This document shows, in pieces, positions 17,248 through 25,460 of a stretch of DNA of 64,000 bases. Source of the DNA: Arcticibacter sp045629565 (lineage in GTDB: Bacteria; Bacteroidota; Bacteroidia; Sphingobacteriales; Sphingobacteriaceae); NCBI RefSeq assembly GCF_045629565.1, contig NZ_JAZQRL010000078.1, positions 1 to 64,000 on the forward strand. The letters are read 5' to 3'. The position numbers were made by a program, and so were the translations under genes. The first letter of the stretch is position 1. Each line of letters opens with the position of its first letter. The notes under the pieces are model-generated. The model did no database searches. It worked only from the letters and a program-made list of their open reading frames with translations, and was not told the origin of the DNA.

Positions 17248-17255
17248 CAAAGGTA
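17248..17255 (-). promoter_or_regulatory. -7 box for the small ORF and carA
   Basis: Minus-strand TACCTTTG matches TAnnTTTG exactly. It is about 45 bases from the divergent panB box, so the two promoters share a short control region. Confidence 0.6.
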
Positions 17256-17298
17256 TAAAATTATTGTGAATTATAGAATCGGATGAGCATACTTTTTC

Positions 17299-17306
17299 TA
17301 CATTTG
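17299..17306 (+). promoter_or_regulatory. -7 box for panB
   Basis: TACATTTG matches TAnnTTTG and lies 25 bases before the panB ATG at 17331. Confidence 0.6.
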
Positions 17307-17330
17307 CCGGAATACCAATCGAGACGAGAT

Positions 17331-18146
17331 ATGTCAGTAAATACACAGATCAAACGTATCACCACCAACACTCTTCATGATATGAAAGCGAGAGGTGAAA
17401 GAATCGCTATGTTAACGGCCTATGATTATTCAATGGCCAGAGTGGTTGACGATGCAGGGATAGATGTTATTCTGGTAGGCGACTCTGCGTCAAATGTAAT
17501 GGCCGGGCATGAAACAACATTGCCCATTACACTTGATCAGATGATCTACCATGCAGCATCGGTAGTGAGGGCGGCAGCACGTTGTCTGGTAGTTGTGGAT
17601 CTTCCGTTTGGTACCTATCAGGGAAATTCGAAAGAGGCGCTGCATAGCGCTATCCGGATCATGAAGGAGTCTGGTGCCCATGCTGTAAAGCTCGAGGGGG
17701 GCGAAGAGATCCGTGAATCCGTTGAGCGAATTATCACTGCCGGGATTCCGGTGATGGGACATCTTGGTTTGACGCCGCAATCTATCCATAAATTTGGCAC
17801 GTATACAGTAAGGGCTAAAGAAGAGGCTGAAGCTAGCAAGTTGAAGCAGGATGTGATCGCTTTGCAAGAGGCTGGTTGCTTTGCTATTGTGCTGGAAAAG
17901 ATTCCGGCAGAGCTGGCCAGGGAAGCAACTGCTAGTTTGAAAATACCCACCATTGGCATAGGTGCGGGTCGTTACTGCGATGGGCAGGTCCTGGTTATAC
18001 ACGATATGATTGGCTTGAATAAAGGTTTTAAGCCCCGGTTCCTGCGTCAGTATCTGGATATGTATGGAATGATGAATGACGCGGTGAAGTCGTACGTAAA
18101 TGATGTAAAATCAAGTGATTTCCCTAGTGATAAGGAACAGTATTAA
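17331..18146 (+). CDS. panB: 3-Methyl-2-oxobutanoate hydroxymethyltransferase
   Basis: A 271-residue enzyme that transfers a hydroxymethyl group from methylene-tetrahydrofolate to alpha-ketoisovalerate, giving ketopantoate, the first committed step of pantothenate and CoA synthesis. Typical segments are MLTAYDYSMARVVDDAG, DVILVGDSASNVMAGHETT (Mg-binding Asp), VKLEGGEE, PVMGHLGLTPQS and IGIGAGRYCDGQVLVIHDM. The ATG at 17331 gives a normal N-terminus; the ATG at 17283 precedes the promoter box. An RluA-type gene follows 5 bases later. No other pan genes are near. Confidence 0.97.
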   Translation: MSVNTQIKRITTNTLHDMKARGERIAMLTAYDYSMARVVDDAGIDVILVGDSASNVMAGHETTLPITLDQMIYHAASVVRAAARCLVVVDLPFGTYQGNSKEALHSAIRIMKESGAHAVKLEGGEEIRESVERIITAGIPVMGHLGLTPQSIHKFGTYTVRAKEEAEASKLKQDVIALQEAGCFAIVLEKIPAELAREATASLKIPTIGIGAGRYCDGQVLVIHDMIGLNKGFKPRFLRQYLDMYGMMNDAVKSYVNDVKSSDFPSDKEQY

Positions 18147-18151
18147 TCCTA

Positions 18152-18871
18152 ATGGCTAAGATAGATAAGGGATATATAAGCTACGATGTGACAGATAAGG
18201 ATGTCTTATTTGAAGACAACCATCTGATAGCCATAAATAAACGTGGAGGAGACATCGTGCAGATCGATGATACTGGTGATGAGTCTCTGGATGAAAAAGT
18301 TAAAAAATACATCGCCAGGAAGTACAACAAACCCAATGGTGCGTTTTTAGGGGTGGTACACAGGCTCGACCGGCCGGTAAGCGGTGTGATTTTATTTGCC
18401 CGTACAAGCAAGTCTCTCGATCGTGTTAATAAGCTGTTCAAATCCCGGCAAATGCACAAGACGTATCTGGCAGTGGTAAGAAATCGTCCGGTTCCGGAAT
18501 CAGGCAATCTTGTACACTGGTTGGTAAAGAATCCGCAGAAGAATGTCACTAAGGCCTATGATCAGGAGGTGCCGGGAAGTCTGCGTTCTGAACTTAATTA
18601 CAAGCTTATTGCTGAACTGGGGGGGTATTATCTTATCGAGGTAGATCCCATTACAGGCAGACCTCACCAGATCAGAGTGCAGTTATCCACTTTGGATTGT
18701 CCGATCGTAGGTGATAATAAATATGGGTACCCTCGCGGCAGCCTTAAGAAAACTATTGCTCTTCATGCACGCAGGTTGCAATTCGTGCACCCGGTAAAGA
18801 ACGAACCGGTTGACATAGTTGCGCCTTTGCCTCACGACGGGTTCTGGGAAAAGTTCGAACACCTCATCTGA
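18152..18871 (+). CDS. RluA-family RNA pseudouridine synthase
   Basis: A 239-residue single-domain enzyme that isomerises uridine to pseudouridine in rRNA or tRNA. The catalytic aspartate lies in the signature VVHRLDRPVSGVILFARTS, near residue 74. PITGRPHQIRVQLS and the C-terminal LHARRLQFVHPVKNE are also family marks. There is no S4 domain, as in the shorter RluA branch, so the target site cannot be assigned. It begins 5 bases after panB and is probably in the same transcript. Confidence 0.92.
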   Translation: MAKIDKGYISYDVTDKDVLFEDNHLIAINKRGGDIVQIDDTGDESLDEKVKKYIARKYNKPNGAFLGVVHRLDRPVSGVILFARTSKSLDRVNKLFKSRQMHKTYLAVVRNRPVPESGNLVHWLVKNPQKNVTKAYDQEVPGSLRSELNYKLIAELGGYYLIEVDPITGRPHQIRVQLSTLDCPIVGDNKYGYPRGSLKKTIALHARRLQFVHPVKNEPVDIVAPLPHDGFWEKFEHLI

Positions 18872-18924
18872 TTGTTAGGATTAAGCCTGCGAAACCGCTA
18901 TATTACGGCCTCTAACATGATTGG

Positions 18925-19536
18925 ATGTACAAATCGGCTGTAAAATCTTTTTTTACCTGGTATATAGGGTTTATTTTAAGAAAGGACTTTTCGAGGTTTT
19001 CTTTCAATAAGATTTCTTTTGAAGAACAGCGGTCAATCCTCTTACTTGCCAATCATTTTTCCTGGTGGGACGGCTTTATGATTTTTTGGATCAACCGTTT
19101 GCACTTCCGGAAAAAATTTCATGTAATGGTCACGGAAGAGAACTACAAAAACGTTTGGTTTCTAAAGTACCTGGGCGCGTTCCCGGTCGGTCGGCAGCCT
19201 AAAAAGATGATAGAGTCCCTTGAATACGCCGGCCGTTTGCTGGATGATCCGGGAAATCTGGTGCTGATCTTTCCACAAGGGAAGTTACATTCTAATCATG
19301 TAAAAGAGATTGCCTTTGAGAAAGGACTAATCAATCTCATCAACTCTTCGAATAAGCATTTCCAATACGTTTTCTCCGCGTCTTTCGTTGATTACTTTGA
19401 TACACGTAAACCCACTGCAGCCTGTTATTTACAAAGCTGGGAGGGTGCCGAGTTTGCTAGTTTACAGTTAATTAAGAGTGCGTATAACAAACATTATGAA
19501 CATTCACGGCAGGAACAATGCCGAACTATCAAATAA
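18925..19536 (+). CDS. Acyltransferase of the carotenoid block (PlsC-like)
   Basis: A 203-residue protein of the lysophospholipid acyltransferase family. It has the acyltransferase motif I NHFSWWDGF (NHxxxxD, near residue 45) and a later substrate segment FPQGKLHS. There is a hydrophobic N-terminal region (FFTWYIGFILRKDF). Three bases separate it from the glycosyltransferase, which in turn overlaps a CruF-like gene, so all three are one unit. By context it probably acylates the sugar of a glycosyl carotenoid, as in salinixanthin-type pigments, instead of making phosphatidate. The family alone does not decide this. Confidence 0.8.
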   Translation: MYKSAVKSFFTWYIGFILRKDFSRFSFNKISFEEQRSILLLANHFSWWDGFMIFWINRLHFRKKFHVMVTEENYKNVWFLKYLGAFPVGRQPKKMIESLEYAGRLLDDPGNLVLIFPQGKLHSNHVKEIAFEKGLINLINSSNKHFQYVFSASFVDYFDTRKPTAACYLQSWEGAEFASLQLIKSAYNKHYEHSRQEQCRTIK

Positions 19537-19539
19537 TAA

Positions 19540-20631
19540 ATGCTTGTCTTTTATGTAGTTTTCTTTTTCCTGATACTGAGGTTTACGATTAGTCTTTTCA
19601 ACTTTATTTCTAATCCCAAACTTCCTGTTTCACCCAGAAAGTATACTGATCTGGTGTCTGTTTTAATTCCCGCTCGCAATGAGGCTGGCAGGATAGAAGT
19701 TCTGCTTCAGTCTGTAATGGAGCAGTCATATCAGAACCTGGAGATCCTCATTCTGGATGATCAGTCTACAGATGAGACGCTCAGAGTCTGTAACTTATAT
19801 GCCAGTCAAGACAAGCGAATCCAGGTGATCAGGGGAAAGGAACTGCCCGATGGGTGGCTCGGCAAAAACTTCGCGTGTCATCAGTTGGGGCAGCTTGCGA
19901 AAGGCCGGTATTTCGTGTTTATCGATGCGGATACAAAAATAGAGGATGGCTTGTTTGACAATGCCGTTCACAGGGCCAGGCGGGGCAAGCTTGTTCTTTT
20001 AAGTCTGTTCGCTACTCAGATCATGGAAACCATAGGCGAAAGGATTGTCGTTCCCCTGATGCACTTTATTCTTCTTAACCTGCTGCCCCTGCGTCTGGTT
20101 AGATTATCACGAAATCCCTCGTTTTCTGCTGCTAGTGGCCAGTTTATGATGTTCGACGGGCCAATGTACCAGATCTACCACTGGCATGCCCAGGTAAGGG
20201 ATAAGGTGCTTGACGATATGGAAATTGCGAAGCTGATAAAAAATTATCAGCTGCCCATAGAAACGCTTCTTGCAAACGGTTTTATCAAGTGTCGTATGTA
20301 CAGCGGCTATGACGAGGCCGTAAATGGCTTCAGTAAAAACATCCTTGCAGGGTTCAATATGAATGTTGCAGGCTTGATCTGCTATTTGCTGCTGGTAATG
20401 GTTGGTCCCATATTTATCGCCTACTACCTGAGCGTTTCTCTGCTTATGTTTGCTGTGACCCTGATCCTTTTAAGCAGAATAATGATATCGATGATGAGCG
20501 GGCAGAACGTGTTTTGGAACCTGATTTTACATCCTGTTCAGATGGTCTCATTAACCTTGATTTCAGTTGTTTCGATAGTCAGACACTTAACCCAAAAGAC
20601 CACGTGGAAAGGGCGTGCAATAAAATCATGA
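19540..20631 (+). CDS. Family 2 glycosyltransferase, probable carotenoid glycosyltransferase
   Basis: A 363-residue membrane-bound GT2. After an N-terminal helix (VVFFFLILRFTISLF) comes the catalytic domain: VSVLIPARNEAGRIE, LEILILDDQSTDET, then the metal-binding VFIDADTKIEDG (DAD). The C-terminal 100 residues contain further membrane helices. It starts 3 bases after the acyltransferase and its TGA overlaps the next ATG (ATGA, 20628-20631). Placement next to a CruF-like hydratase suggests a CruG-like enzyme that glycosylates the 1'-hydroxyl of a monocyclic carotenoid. Confidence 0.85.
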   Translation: MLVFYVVFFFLILRFTISLFNFISNPKLPVSPRKYTDLVSVLIPARNEAGRIEVLLQSVMEQSYQNLEILILDDQSTDETLRVCNLYASQDKRIQVIRGKELPDGWLGKNFACHQLGQLAKGRYFVFIDADTKIEDGLFDNAVHRARRGKLVLLSLFATQIMETIGERIVVPLMHFILLNLLPLRLVRLSRNPSFSAASGQFMMFDGPMYQIYHWHAQVRDKVLDDMEIAKLIKNYQLPIETLLANGFIKCRMYSGYDEAVNGFSKNILAGFNMNVAGLICYLLLVMVGPIFIAYYLSVSLLMFAVTLILLSRIMISMMSGQNVFWNLILHPVQMVSLTLISVVSIVRHLTQKTTWKGRAIKS

Positions 20632-21260
20632 TTATAAGATTTAAAACGTGTTCTTCGCTCATTGTTTTGTTCTATAGTGTTGGTCTGTTTGGGTTTTTAT
20701 ATCCGCCGACCGTGCCTCTGTTCAAGCAACTGGTGCCGTTTCATCTCTTGCTAATGACCGGCTTGCTGATAGTAAATCAGCATGTTAGAAATCGATCATT
20801 CTGGATTTTTCTTGCAATTACTTATGTCGCTGGCTTTCTCGTGGAGCTGGTGGGCACCCAAACCGGACTGGTCTTCGGAAGCTATTCTTATGGAGGGACG
20901 CTTGGTTATAAAATTTTTGATACACCGCTCCTGATAGGAGTAAACTGGATCCTGGTCATTTATTCTGCCGGAATGGCCCTGTCGATACTGGGTGTGAGGA
21001 ATCTCTACGCATTTCTGTTTCTAGGAGCGTCATCAGTTACCTTGCTCGACTTCCTGATAGAACCTGTTGCTATGGAGTATGACTATTGGGATTGGGCAGG
21101 TGGTGTAGTTCCTGTGCAAAACTATATCGTATGGTTCATTTTTTCTGCTGTTCTTCTTCTAGGATTTCATAAAGCTAAATTCGCCAAAAATAGCGGGCCG
21201 GCTGCAATATTGTTCGTGGTGCAGTTTTTGTTCTTCCTGGTTCTCTATATCAGCCTGTAA
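20628..21260 (+). CDS. cruF: Carotenoid biosynthesis membrane protein, CruF-like 1',2'-hydratase
   Basis: A 210-residue integral membrane protein with about six or seven helices, of the family known as carotenoid biosynthesis protein (DUF422). Characteristic parts are the segment VGTQTGLVFGSYSYGG, then LLIGVNWILVIYSAGM, then LLDFLIEPVAMEYDYWDW. CruF adds water across the terminal C1',2' double bond of the psi end of gamma-carotene-type carotenoids, giving the hydroxyl that is then glycosylated. ATG at 20628 is set by the 4-base overlap with the glycosyltransferase. The symbol rests on family and context. Confidence 0.82.
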   Translation: MIIRFKTCSSLIVLFYSVGLFGFLYPPTVPLFKQLVPFHLLLMTGLLIVNQHVRNRSFWIFLAITYVAGFLVELVGTQTGLVFGSYSYGGTLGYKIFDTPLLIGVNWILVIYSAGMALSILGVRNLYAFLFLGASSVTLLDFLIEPVAMEYDYWDWAGGVVPVQNYIVWFIFSAVLLLGFHKAKFAKNSGPAAILFVVQFLFFLVLYISL

Positions 21261-21310
21261 CCGTTTATTTTGCGCAGATAATAATGCAGTACCAAACAGA
21301 AACATTTTGC

Positions 21311-21318
21311 TATTTTTG
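21311..21318 (+). promoter_or_regulatory. -7 box for ispH
   Basis: TATTTTTG matches TAnnTTTG and ends 12 bases before the ispH ATG, so the predicted leader is only about 7 bases. Confidence 0.55.
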
Positions 21319-21330
21319 CGTTAATTTATT

Positions 21331-22179
21331 ATGAGTTATAATCTACAAGTAACAATAGACGGAAATTCAGGGTTTTGCTTTGGAGTGGTTTACGCCATAG
21401 ACATGGCAGAAGAGATATTGGAAGAGGATGGATATCTGTATTGCCTTGGAGATATAGTACATAATGATGAAGAAGTGGAGCGCTTGAAAGCCCGTGGCCT
21501 GAGGATTATCAATCACGATGAACTTCCTGGTCTTCACGGGGAGAAGGTGCTGATACGCGCTCACGGAGAAGCTCCGGAGACTTATCGTATTGCCTTGAAG
21601 AATAATATTACCTTGATTGACGCTTCTTGTCCGGTGGTTCTCAAACTCCAGAATAGAATCAAGGTGTCTCATGAAGACGACGAGCCCGTCCTTATTTTTG
21701 GTAAACATGGCCATGCGGAAGTTATCGGTCTTCAGGGACAGACGAATAATGAGGCTTTGGTTTTTCAGGATCTCACTGAACTTGACAATGTCGACCTTCC
21801 CGCCAAATTTACGCTCTATAGCCAGACAACAAAGGGTACCGAGAAGTTTTACCAAATCAAAGATGAACTTATTCAACGAGGGTATGAGGTAAAGGCTAAC
21901 GATACCATATGTCGGCAGGTCTCTAACAGGAATGAAGATCTGGAGAGTTTTGTGACGAATTTTGATAAGATTGTTTTCGTATCTGGCAAGAAATCATCAA
22001 ACGGCAAGGTTCTCTACGAAGTGTGTAAAAAATATAATCCAAACACCTATTTCATATCTCAGGCTGAAGAGCTCGATATTAACCTGTTCAGTCCCGGTGA
22101 CAAGGTTGGGATTTGTGGAGCCACCTCCACCCCGATGTGGCTGATGGAAAAGGTAAAAGCTGTACTTGAAAATTTCTAA
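21331..22179 (+). CDS. ispH: 4-Hydroxy-3-methylbut-2-enyl diphosphate reductase
   Basis: A 282-residue Fe-S enzyme, the last step of the MEP pathway, producing IPP and DMAPP. The three cluster-binding cysteines are Cys16 (GFCFGV), Cys100 (DASCPVV) and Cys194 (TICRQV). Other marks are GDIVHNDEEV, FGKHGHAEVIGLQG, and GATSTPMWLMEKV. Its position between cruF-like and crtW-like genes couples precursor supply to pigment synthesis. The crtW-like gene follows after 15 bases. Confidence 0.97.
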   Translation: MSYNLQVTIDGNSGFCFGVVYAIDMAEEILEEDGYLYCLGDIVHNDEEVERLKARGLRIINHDELPGLHGEKVLIRAHGEAPETYRIALKNNITLIDASCPVVLKLQNRIKVSHEDDEPVLIFGKHGHAEVIGLQGQTNNEALVFQDLTELDNVDLPAKFTLYSQTTKGTEKFYQIKDELIQRGYEVKANDTICRQVSNRNEDLESFVTNFDKIVFVSGKKSSNGKVLYEVCKKYNPNTYFISQAEELDINLFSPGDKVGICGATSTPMWLMEKVKAVLENF

Positions 22180-22194
22180 TAACTGGTTTCTCTC

Positions 22195-22863
22195 ATGAGA
22201 AAGGCATCTAACTTCGGTATACTGGTCGCTTTGGTTGTCATCTCTTGCTGGGCGCTGTGTCTGTTTTCACTTCTTCGCTGGAACTTTCAATGGGATAATC
22301 CGCTCGTTTATCTCATGATTCTGGTGCAGACACATCTGTATACGGGCCTTTTCATTACGGCGCATGACGCGATGCACGGTACTGTGTCTTCTTCACGTAA
22401 ATTTAATCTCTTCATAGGTCAACTTTGCACTGCCTTATATGCTGCTTTTTCCTTTAATAAATTGATGGTCAAACACCACGAACATCATCGTCACGTACAC
22501 TCCGATCTTGATCCGGATTATCATGAGGGTACCTTTCCTGTGTGGTATTTTCATTTCATGAAGGAGTACATGTCTGTCTTGCAGATTGTGATGATGGCCG
22601 TGTTGTTTAATATCTTAACCATCTGGTTTACAGAAGTTAATATACTTGTTTTTTGGGTATTGCCTGCCTTGCTCAGTACGCTTCAGCTTTTCTTTTTTGG
22701 TACCTGGCTGCCTCATCACGGCGAGCATCAGAACGTTCATCATTCCCGGAGCTTGAAGAAAAACCATCTTGTTGGATTCTTTTCCTGCTATTTCTTTGGA
22801 TATCATTACGAACATCACGAGTTTCCCGGTACGCCATGGTGGAAACTTTGGCGGATGAAATAG
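22195..22863 (+). CDS. crtW: Carotenoid 4-ketolase, CrtW-like
   Basis: A 222-residue membrane di-iron oxygenase of the fatty-acid desaturase superfamily. Its three histidine boxes are HDAMH (57-61), HHEHH (94-98, followed by SDLDPDYH) and YHYEHHEFP (203-211), with extra histidines in the segment LPHHGEHQNVHH. HDAMHG, the DPDYH after box two and the terminal PWWKLW fit beta-carotene ketolases of the CrtW group better than CrtZ hydroxylases. About four membrane helices. It would oxidise C4 of a beta ring. It follows ispH by 15 bases. A CrtR-like hydroxylase is the main alternative. Confidence 0.78.
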   Translation: MRKASNFGILVALVVISCWALCLFSLLRWNFQWDNPLVYLMILVQTHLYTGLFITAHDAMHGTVSSSRKFNLFIGQLCTALYAAFSFNKLMVKHHEHHRHVHSDLDPDYHEGTFPVWYFHFMKEYMSVLQIVMMAVLFNILTIWFTEVNILVFWVLPALLSTLQLFFFGTWLPHHGEHQNVHHSRSLKKNHLVGFFSCYFFGYHYEHHEFPGTPWWKLWRMK

Positions 22864-22878
22864 CTAAGCGAAATCAGC

Positions 22879-22886
22879 TATATTTG
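22879..22886 (+). promoter_or_regulatory. -7 box for hemH
   Basis: TATATTTG, an exact TAnnTTTG match, ends 10 bases before the ATG at 22897. The predicted leader is about 5 bases. Confidence 0.6.
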
Positions 22887-22896
22887 CAATCGATTT

Positions 22897-23916
22897 ATGA
22901 GCAAGCAAGGCGTTTTATTGGTAAACCTGGGGACACCGGATAGTCCCTCAGTCAAAGATGTGAGACGGTATCTGGATGAGTTCCTGATGGATGAACGGGT
23001 GATCGATATCAGTCAGCTTGGACGGACCCTGTTAGTTAAAGGGATAATTGTGCCTTTCAGAGGGCCTAAATCAGCCAAAACATATCAAAAGATATGGACA
23101 GATAAGGGCTCGCCACTGATGTATTATAGCGAAATAATGAGAGACGAGCTGCAGAAGCGCCTGGGAGATCGCTATCAGGTGGAGCTGGGTATGCGCTATC
23201 AGAACCCATCCATTGAGTCGGCACTTAATAAGCTGAAGGCAGGCGGGGTCAAAAGTATCCGGGTAATTGCGTTGTTCCCTCAGTACGCCTCGGCAACCAC
23301 CGGATCTGTTCATCAGAAGGTGATGGAAGTTGTGAGCAAATGGCAGGCCATTCCGGATATCTCATTTATTAATTCCTTCCACAACGATCCTGATATGATC
23401 ACTGTTTTTGCAGAAAATGGGAAAAAGCATGAGCCGGAAACATATGATCACTATCTCTTCAGCTTCCATGGCTTGCCACAAAGGCAGCTCATTAAAGGGG
23501 ATGATTCAAAGAGACATTGTCTGCAATCTTCAGACTGTTGTTCGGTACTCAACGAGACGAATAAATTTTGCTATTCAGCACAGTGTCATGATACAGCGCG
23601 CCTGATCGCTGAAAAACTTAATATCCCCGCGGAAAGGTTTACCGTGACTTTTCAATCCCGACTAGGCAAGGAGCCCTGGGCGCAGCCTTACACCAGCGAA
23701 GTTATTCATAACCTTGCTAAACAGGGAATCAAGCGTCTACTGGTATTTAGTCCGGCTTTTGTAGCTGACTGTCTGGAAACCATATATGAAATCGCGGAAG
23801 AATACGATCTGGAGTTTAAGGAACTTGGCGGAGAGAAAGTTCAGCTTGTCGAGAGCCTGAATGATAACCCGATTTGGATAGGAGTCCTGGAGAAATTAGT
23901 TAAGCAGGCGGTATAA
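22897..23916 (+). CDS. hemH: Ferrochelatase
   Basis: A 339-residue enzyme that inserts ferrous iron into protoporphyrin IX, the last step of classical heme synthesis. Signatures are GVLLVNLGTPDSP at the N-terminus, YLFSFHGLPQR (catalytic His), TFQSRLGKEPWAQPYT and the C-terminal SPAFVADCLETIYEI (with conserved Glu). Five cysteines cluster at 208, 214, 215, 225 and 230; some bacterial ferrochelatases hold a 2Fe-2S cluster through such internal cysteines, so this one may too. It has its own predicted promoter and converges with waaA after 4 bases. Confidence 0.96.
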   Translation: MSKQGVLLVNLGTPDSPSVKDVRRYLDEFLMDERVIDISQLGRTLLVKGIIVPFRGPKSAKTYQKIWTDKGSPLMYYSEIMRDELQKRLGDRYQVELGMRYQNPSIESALNKLKAGGVKSIRVIALFPQYASATTGSVHQKVMEVVSKWQAIPDISFINSFHNDPDMITVFAENGKKHEPETYDHYLFSFHGLPQRQLIKGDDSKRHCLQSSDCCSVLNETNKFCYSAQCHDTARLIAEKLNIPAERFTVTFQSRLGKEPWAQPYTSEVIHNLAKQGIKRLLVFSPAFVADCLETIYEIAEEYDLEFKELGGEKVQLVESLNDNPIWIGVLEKLVKQAV

Positions 23917-23920
23917 GCTT

Positions 23921-25177
23921 TTACCTTCGCTTAAATACATACTCATCCAGATAGGAAAAGATAGCTTCCGTCGCACCGGTATTGTTTAGAACCAGTTTCT
24001 TTGCTGCATTGCCACTTTCCCGGCGGAAGTCAATTTCTTTAAGCTTATTCAATACTTCGAGTAGTTCATCTTTATTTTTAATGCTGAAGGCGGCGTTTTC
24101 AGCAATGAGCATTTTTGCTTCCAGAAAGCGTTTGTAATTTGGTCCAAATATTATGGGAAGACCGAATGCAGCCGCTTCGAGCGTGTTATGGATACCTACC
24201 CCGAAACCTCCTCCGATGTATGCGATCTGGCCATATTGGTAAAGAGAGGAGAGCATACCGATATTATCGATTATTAAAATTCTCCACTTTTTCGTCTCGT
24301 CAGGAAGTCCGTTTTCTTTCAATTCAGAATATCTCAGGTAGGTGTTTGCAGGAAGGAGACTCTCAAAGGCTTTCAGCTTATCGGGTTTGATCTCATGTGG
24401 CGCAATGATAAACTTCCATTCTTCAAATCGCTCGATGGCCTTCGAGAGGATGTTCTCATCCTCCGGCCAGGTGCTTCCGGCGACGAGAACATTTGCTGAG
24501 CCACAAAACTCCCTCACAAGCTGAAAATCTTTCGGTTGCCGGGCGTTCGAGGCAACCCGGTCAAAGCGGGTATCTCCACCAATACTGGCATGAGTGATGC
24601 CAATATTTTCAAGCATCGAAATGCTGGCAGCATCCTGTACAAAGAGCCTGCTCACCTTTCTCAGCATAGCCCGGTGCAAACCGCCATACCATTTGAAGAA
24701 TATCTGATCATCCCTGAATATAGCTGATATTACGATCAAAGGGATGGAACGTCGATTCAGCTCGCTAAAGAAGTGGTACCAGTATTCATATTTCGTAAAA
24801 ATAGCCAGCTTCGGATTGATGATATCTACAAATTGGCTGGCATTTCTTCTTGTATCTAAAGGAAGGTAGAACACATGATCAGCAAGGGCATAATTCTTTC
24901 TGAGTTCATATCCCGAGGGGGAGAAAAAGGTGATTACAACAGGATACCCAGGATAGTCACTTTTTACTTTTTCTATCACCGGCCGGCCCTGCTCAAACTC
25001 CCCTAAAGACGCAAAGTGAAACCAGATGTGTTGCTTTTCAGAATTTACCTCCTGTTTCATCTTTTGAAACAGGTTTTTTCTACCTTTAACCCAGGCTTTA
25101 GCTTTGACGTTAAATGCTTGGGACATTACAATTATTATCCAATAAAATTGAATCCCAAGATTATATATGAACAGCAT
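23921..25177 (-). CDS. waaA: 3-Deoxy-D-manno-octulosonic acid (Kdo) transferase
   Basis: A 418-residue inner-membrane GT30 that transfers Kdo from CMP-Kdo to lipid IVA. ATG at 25177 gives an N-terminal membrane helix (MLFIYNLGIQFYWIIIVM); the frame upstream to 25237 has no support. Family marks are WFHFASLGEFEQGRPVIE (catalytic Glu), YPLDTRRNA-like LPLDTRRNASQFVD, TKYEYWYHFFSEL, AGSTWPEDE, and YIGGGFGVGIHNTLEAAAFGLPIIFGPNY. With lpxK it shows Kdo-lipid A synthesis. Convergent with hemH. Confidence 0.96.
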   Translation of the reverse strand: MLFIYNLGIQFYWIIIVMSQAFNVKAKAWVKGRKNLFQKMKQEVNSEKQHIWFHFASLGEFEQGRPVIEKVKSDYPGYPVVITFFSPSGYELRKNYALADHVFYLPLDTRRNASQFVDIINPKLAIFTKYEYWYHFFSELNRRSIPLIVISAIFRDDQIFFKWYGGLHRAMLRKVSRLFVQDAASISMLENIGITHASIGGDTRFDRVASNARQPKDFQLVREFCGSANVLVAGSTWPEDENILSKAIERFEEWKFIIAPHEIKPDKLKAFESLLPANTYLRYSELKENGLPDETKKWRILIIDNIGMLSSLYQYGQIAYIGGGFGVGIHNTLEAAAFGLPIIFGPNYKRFLEAKMLIAENAAFSIKNKDELLEVLNKLKEIDFRRESGNAAKKLVLNNTGATEAIFSYLDEYVFKRR

Positions 25178-25240
25178 GTGTTTCTTATGATTAATATTGG
25201 CCGAAAATACTGTTAAATAACAAATTAATTTGCTCATTAC

Positions 25241-25397
25241 ATGAAAATTGCTGTAGTTAGAACTGCATATTCACGACGAAAATATATTAGGTAACCCGGG
25301 TAAATACAAACGTGCACGTGCTGTGAATGTGAGGCTGCAGTTAGCAGATCACGAAGTAAGCACGTTAGCAGTTTACTTGGATGGCCGTAAAGCATAG
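25241..25397 (+). pseudogene. Probable frameshifted small gene or gene relic
   Basis: An ATG at 25241 reads MKIAVV and then stops after 17 codons. Shifting by one base at about 25259 continues as ELHIHDENILGNPGKYKRAR and then VNVRLQLADHEVSTLAVYLDGRKA to TAG at 25395-25397. The second frame has normal codon choice for this genome and reads like protein, so the region looks like a 50-residue gene broken by one extra base, or a remnant. MKIAVV also resembles the start of UDP-glucose dehydrogenases, expected beside the decarboxylase downstream, but the rest does not match. Family not recognised. An assembly error is also possible. Confidence 0.4.
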
Positions 25398-25460
25398 GGC
25401 TATAATTGATATACCGTGGATATTACCACATAAAATACATAAAGAAATAGTACAGTCATA

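Noticed and set aside
17020..17346. Long version (108 codons) of the ORF upstream of carA
   Set aside because: It would cross the panB start and both promoter boxes; the internal ATG at 17214 fits better.
25241..25397. UDP-glucose dehydrogenase remnant
   Set aside because: Only MKIAVV-T-Y at the start resembles that family; the following 46 residues do not, so the idea is kept only as a minor alternative.
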